Shown here: one piece after another, positions 27,251-29,569 of the stretch | Layout of the letters: each line of letters starts with the position of its first letter | How positions within the stretch are numbered: the first letter of the stretch is position 1 | Assembly (NCBI GenBank): GCA_002015125.1 | Contig: MUYB01000043.1 | Coordinates: 1 to 29,569, forward strand | Source: [Haemophilus] felis | GTDB taxonomy: Bacteria; Pseudomonadota; Gammaproteobacteria; Enterobacterales; Pasteurellaceae | DNA: 29,569 nucleotides | Direction of reading: 5' to 3' | The notes under the pieces: model-generated | The model's database searches: none | What the model was told of the DNA's origin: nothing | The model's input: the letters and a program-made list of their open reading frames with translations, nothing else | Program-made: the position numbers and the translations under genes

Positions 27251-28366
27251 ATGAAAAATTATAGATGGATGGAGATTTCTCCAAAAATCAAAAAGGCTTA
27301 CCCTGTTGTTTTTACAGAGGGAAAAGTATATGTGGGAGGGTTTGGAAAGATAACAGAATATGATGATCAGTATGGATTTGTTAAAAGCATTTTTGAAATG
27401 ATTGATGGGGTTAACTCAATTTCAGAAATAACAGAAAAAATGTTATATAAACATAATGCATTAACAAAAGGCGATATTTTAGAATTTATAAATGATTTAA
27501 ATGAAGAAGGGTTTATTGAGGATAATGCTCTAATAGGCTCGGACGTTTTAGATGATTACGAGATGTCAAGATATCATAGGAATATCAACTTCTTTTCATC
27601 TTTTTTAAAACTAGATCAAAATAAATTTTCAATACAAAAAAAGATCTCTGATAGTAGAATTGGAATATTAGGGCTAGGCGGTTTAGGGTCTCACATTGTT
27701 TATGATTTAGCTGGTTTAGGTGTCGGAAAAATCAAAGCTATAGAATTTGATCAAGTTGAATTATCTAATTTAAATAGACAAATATTATATAATTTCAATG
27801 ATGTAGGTAAAGATAAAGCAGAATTAGCAAAAAAAAGAATTAATGAGTTTAATCCTAAGGTTGATTTTGAATATAAAAAAATCATGGTTTCATCATCTCA
27901 AGATATTGAAGATTTTTTCCATGATGTAGATTTGTTAATTCTTGTTGCAGACAGACCAAAAACAAAGTTAGCTAACTGGGTTAATGAAGCTATTTGCAAA
28001 TTAGGCATACCTCTTTTCTGTGCGGGTTTAGAGGCGCAAAGAGCGATGCATTATACGGTAATACCTGGTCAAACAGGATGCATAGCTTGTTGGAGAAAAC
28101 AAGTTGAGATGGACTCTCCTGTTTCAGATCTGATTCTTAAAAAGAAAACCGAACTTAATTTAGTTGGAGATAATACTGCAATTGTTCCTTTAGTTTCAAC
28201 TATCACGGGATTTATTTGTGTAGAGATAGTAAAGTATTTGACAGGAATAGGACAAATGCAATCAGTAGGAAAATTAATCTCTATTGATTTCAATACAATG
28301 AAGGTTGTCGAAGCTGAAACATGGTCTAAGCAAAATGGATGTGAGGTCTGTGGAAAAAATGGATAA
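27251..28366 (+). CDS. MccB-like E1/ThiF-family adenylating enzyme with N-terminal peptide-recognition domain
   Basis: I choose the ATG at 27251 because AAGGAG lies six bases upstream. Frames extended to 27158 run through the hairpin. The protein has 371 residues. Residues ~15-92 look like a PqqD/RRE winged-helix that grips precursor peptides (IFEMIDGVNSISEITEKM...DILEFINDLNEEGFIED). The E1 domain follows: nucleotide loop GILGLGGLGSHIV (141-147), Asp167 in IEFDQVELSNLNRQ with Arg176, Asp234 in LVADRPKTKLANWVN, and four zinc cysteines, GCIAC (277, 280) and GCEVC (364, 367). This combination matches MccB, which adenylates the C-terminus of the microcin C peptide, and PaaA of pantocin A. There is no rhodanese or ubiquitin-like gene nearby, so thiamin or molybdopterin synthesis is unlikely. 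It is very AT-rich and probably acquired. Confidence 0.85.
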   Translation: MKNYRWMEISPKIKKAYPVVFTEGKVYVGGFGKITEYDDQYGFVKSIFEMIDGVNSISEITEKMLYKHNALTKGDILEFINDLNEEGFIEDNALIGSDVLDDYEMSRYHRNINFFSSFLKLDQNKFSIQKKISDSRIGILGLGGLGSHIVYDLAGLGVGKIKAIEFDQVELSNLNRQILYNFNDVGKDKAELAKKRINEFNPKVDFEYKKIMVSSSQDIEDFFHDVDLLILVADRPKTKLANWVNEAICKLGIPLFCAGLEAQRAMHYTVIPGQTGCIACWRKQVEMDSPVSDLILKKKTELNLVGDNTAIVPLVSTITGFICVEIVKYLTGIGQMQSVGKLISIDFNTMKVVEAETWSKQNGCEVCGKNG

Positions 28367-29534
28367 TTTTCGCAAATTATGGCTATATGTAACTTTTTAT
28401 AAAACAGGAGATTGGATCAGAATTATTGCAATTCCATTGGCTATTTATAATAAAACAGGCTCGGCATTTTATATGGCAAGTGCCTACGGGGTCTCTTTTT
28501 TACCATGGATGTTATCTATATTTGGTGGATTAGTTTCAGATAGATTTCCCAGAAGGAATATATTAAAAATTAGCAGTCTACTTTCATCAATTATGATGAC
28601 TGCTATTGCATTGTTAATTATTTCTGATGAATTCAATATTCATTTGTTAATGGTTTTATTATTCTTTCTGTCTCTTATAGAACCATTTTCACATCCCGCA
28701 GAACAAAGTATTATACCGCTAATAGTTGAAAAAAAATCACTTTTTTCAGCTAATAGTTCTATTCAGTTAGTAAATAATACTTTAAGTACTATAGGTCCTG
28801 TATTAGGTGGGGCAATTATTGCTTTTCTTGGTGTTAAAAATTCTCTTTTTATAAGTTGTTTTTTATATTTATTATCCTTCATCCCGATATTTAAAATGAA
28901 TTTATCGGAAAGTATAGATTTAACGAAAAAAATAAACATACTTACAGACATAAAAGATGGATTACGAATCACATATAAAACAAAGTTTGTTTTGTATGGT
29001 TCATTTTTGTTTTTTTTCACTAATTTTGCAATACATTTGTTTCAGGCAAACCTTGTTTTCTTTATCGTTGACTTTTTGGGTTATTCTACATTAGAGGTTA
29101 GTATTGTTCTAAGTATCTCTGGTATTGGAGCTATATTTGGGGCATTTTTCGCAAGACATTTAAACGAAAAATCTCGCTCACCTAATATCATTATTTCATC
29201 AAGCACGTTTTTAGCAGGTATAACGACATACCTAATGTACTATGCGAGTAACTATATCATTATTGGAATAATTCTAGGGATAACCTATTTTCTTGGAAGT
29301 ATTAATGTGGTTACCTATTTTTCCTCAAGACAAAAATTGGTTCCTCAGGAATTTCTTGGGAGAGTAGTTAGTGTAACAAGATTAATATCTTTCTTATCTA
29401 TCCCTATAGGTTCGGTTTTAGGTGGATGGTTAATTACTAACTCAAGTTATTCTATCGGGTTAATCATTGTTTTATCTGCCACTGTTAGAACTTTTGCTGG
29501 TGTATTTTCATTTTTATTCTTAAAATTCAAATAG
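28359..29534 (+). CDS. MFS exporter, probable MccC-like peptide exporter/self-protection
   Basis: The start ATG at 28359 overlaps the last eight bases of the adenylating-enzyme gene, so translation is probably coupled. Earlier in-frame starts lie inside that gene. The 391-residue protein has about 11-12 hydrophobic segments and the MFS loop GGLVSDRFPRRNIL between helices 2 and 3. It resembles the MFS_3/EntS-type exporters, the group to which MccC of microcin C systems belongs. In microcin C operons this transporter pumps the mature compound out and gives the producer part of its immunity. No mccE/mccF-type immunity gene is seen here. The stop is followed within a few bases by the right flanking repeat, so the cassette appears to end here. 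Confidence 0.82.
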   Translation: MDNFRKLWLYVTFYKTGDWIRIIAIPLAIYNKTGSAFYMASAYGVSFLPWMLSIFGGLVSDRFPRRNILKISSLLSSIMMTAIALLIISDEFNIHLLMVLLFFLSLIEPFSHPAEQSIIPLIVEKKSLFSANSSIQLVNNTLSTIGPVLGGAIIAFLGVKNSLFISCFLYLLSFIPIFKMNLSESIDLTKKINILTDIKDGLRITYKTKFVLYGSFLFFFTNFAIHLFQANLVFFIVDFLGYSTLEVSIVLSISGIGAIFGAFFARHLNEKSRSPNIIISSSTFLAGITTYLMYYASNYIIIGIILGITYFLGSINVVTYFSSRQKLVPQEFLGRVVSVTRLISFLSIPIGSVLGGWLITNSSYSIGLIIVLSATVRTFAGVFSFLFLKFK

Positions 29535-29537
29535 CAA

Positions 29538-29569
29538 AAAACCGCCGTTTTGATCTGCACCCCAGAAGT
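29538..29569 (+). repeat. Right inverted repeat flanking the peptide cassette
   Basis: Contains AAAACCGCC, TGATCTG, CACCCC and AGAAGT, the inverted counterpart of 26985-27017. The window ends inside it. Confidence 0.6.
29551..29569 (+). mobile_element. Possible start of an IS3-family (IS150-group) element
   Basis: TGATCTGCACCCCAGAAGT has the form of an IS150-group terminal repeat. If so, the element extends to the right of the window. Only 19 bases are available. Confidence 0.35.

Noticed and set aside
28305..28358. Earlier start for the MFS exporter
   Set aside because: Extra residues are hydrophilic and lie inside the enzyme's zinc-binding end; the ATG at 28359 fits coupled translation and the first membrane segment.
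27251..28366. Adenylating enzyme as ThiF or MoeB
   Set aside because: It has an extra N-terminal peptide-recognition-like domain, an exporter neighbour and no thiamin or molybdopterin genes nearby.

Overview
The window looks like chromosome from a member of the Pasteurellaceae, Haemophilus-like. Core proteins (ParC, ParE, PurE/PurK, PepN, SohB, ThrS, a hktE-type catalase) read like Haemophilus/Pasteurella orthologues. The 9-base Hin-type DNA uptake word AAGTGCGGT (or its complement) occurs at least seven times between 15.7 and 22.7 kb. I cannot fix the genus or species by eye.

Layout. 0-6.6 kb, minus strand: parE and parC encode topoisomerase IV but are separated by a type II restriction-modification module, a C5-cytosine methyltransferase followed by an HNH endonuclease. 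The endonuclease is split by a one-base frameshift at an 8-base homopolymer and looks phase-variable or broken. 6.7-8.4 kb, minus strand: the purEK operon, with a clear PurR palindrome over its promoter. 8.5-15.6 kb, plus strand: pepN, sohB, an OmpA/BamE-like lipoprotein and thrS. 15.7-19.6 kb, plus strand: a BASS-family transporter, glycerate kinase and catalase. 19.8-25.4 kb, plus strand: a very large RTX-type secreted protein with a Pro/Glu/Gln repeat stalk, about nine Ig-like modules, a metzincin/serralysin-like protease centre and calcium-binding repeats. It is currently split by a frameshift. 25.6-26.9 kb, minus strand: a secreted alpha/beta hydrolase.

The most interesting part is 27.0-29.5 kb, an AT-rich three-gene cassette on the plus strand. 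A promoter and strong ribosome binding site precede an 18-residue peptide gene (MLSKKILSASIAGQSMEG). A terminator-like hairpin follows, then an E1/ThiF adenylating enzyme with an N-terminal peptide-recognition (PqqD/RRE-like) domain, then an overlapping MFS exporter. This is the architecture of a minimal microcin C operon (mccA-hairpin-mccB-mccC), but the candidate precursor ends in Gly rather than the Asn of known microcin C precursors. The cassette is bracketed by inverted sequences resembling the ends of IS3-family (IS150-group) elements, which suggests mobility. I propose it as a RiPP / peptidyl-nucleotide-like antibacterial system with a non-canonical precursor. Its chemistry cannot be inferred from sequence alone.

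Housekeeping genes are conserved and unremarkable. The accessory modules (restriction-modification, RTX protease, hydrolase, peptide cassette) sit as insertions between them.
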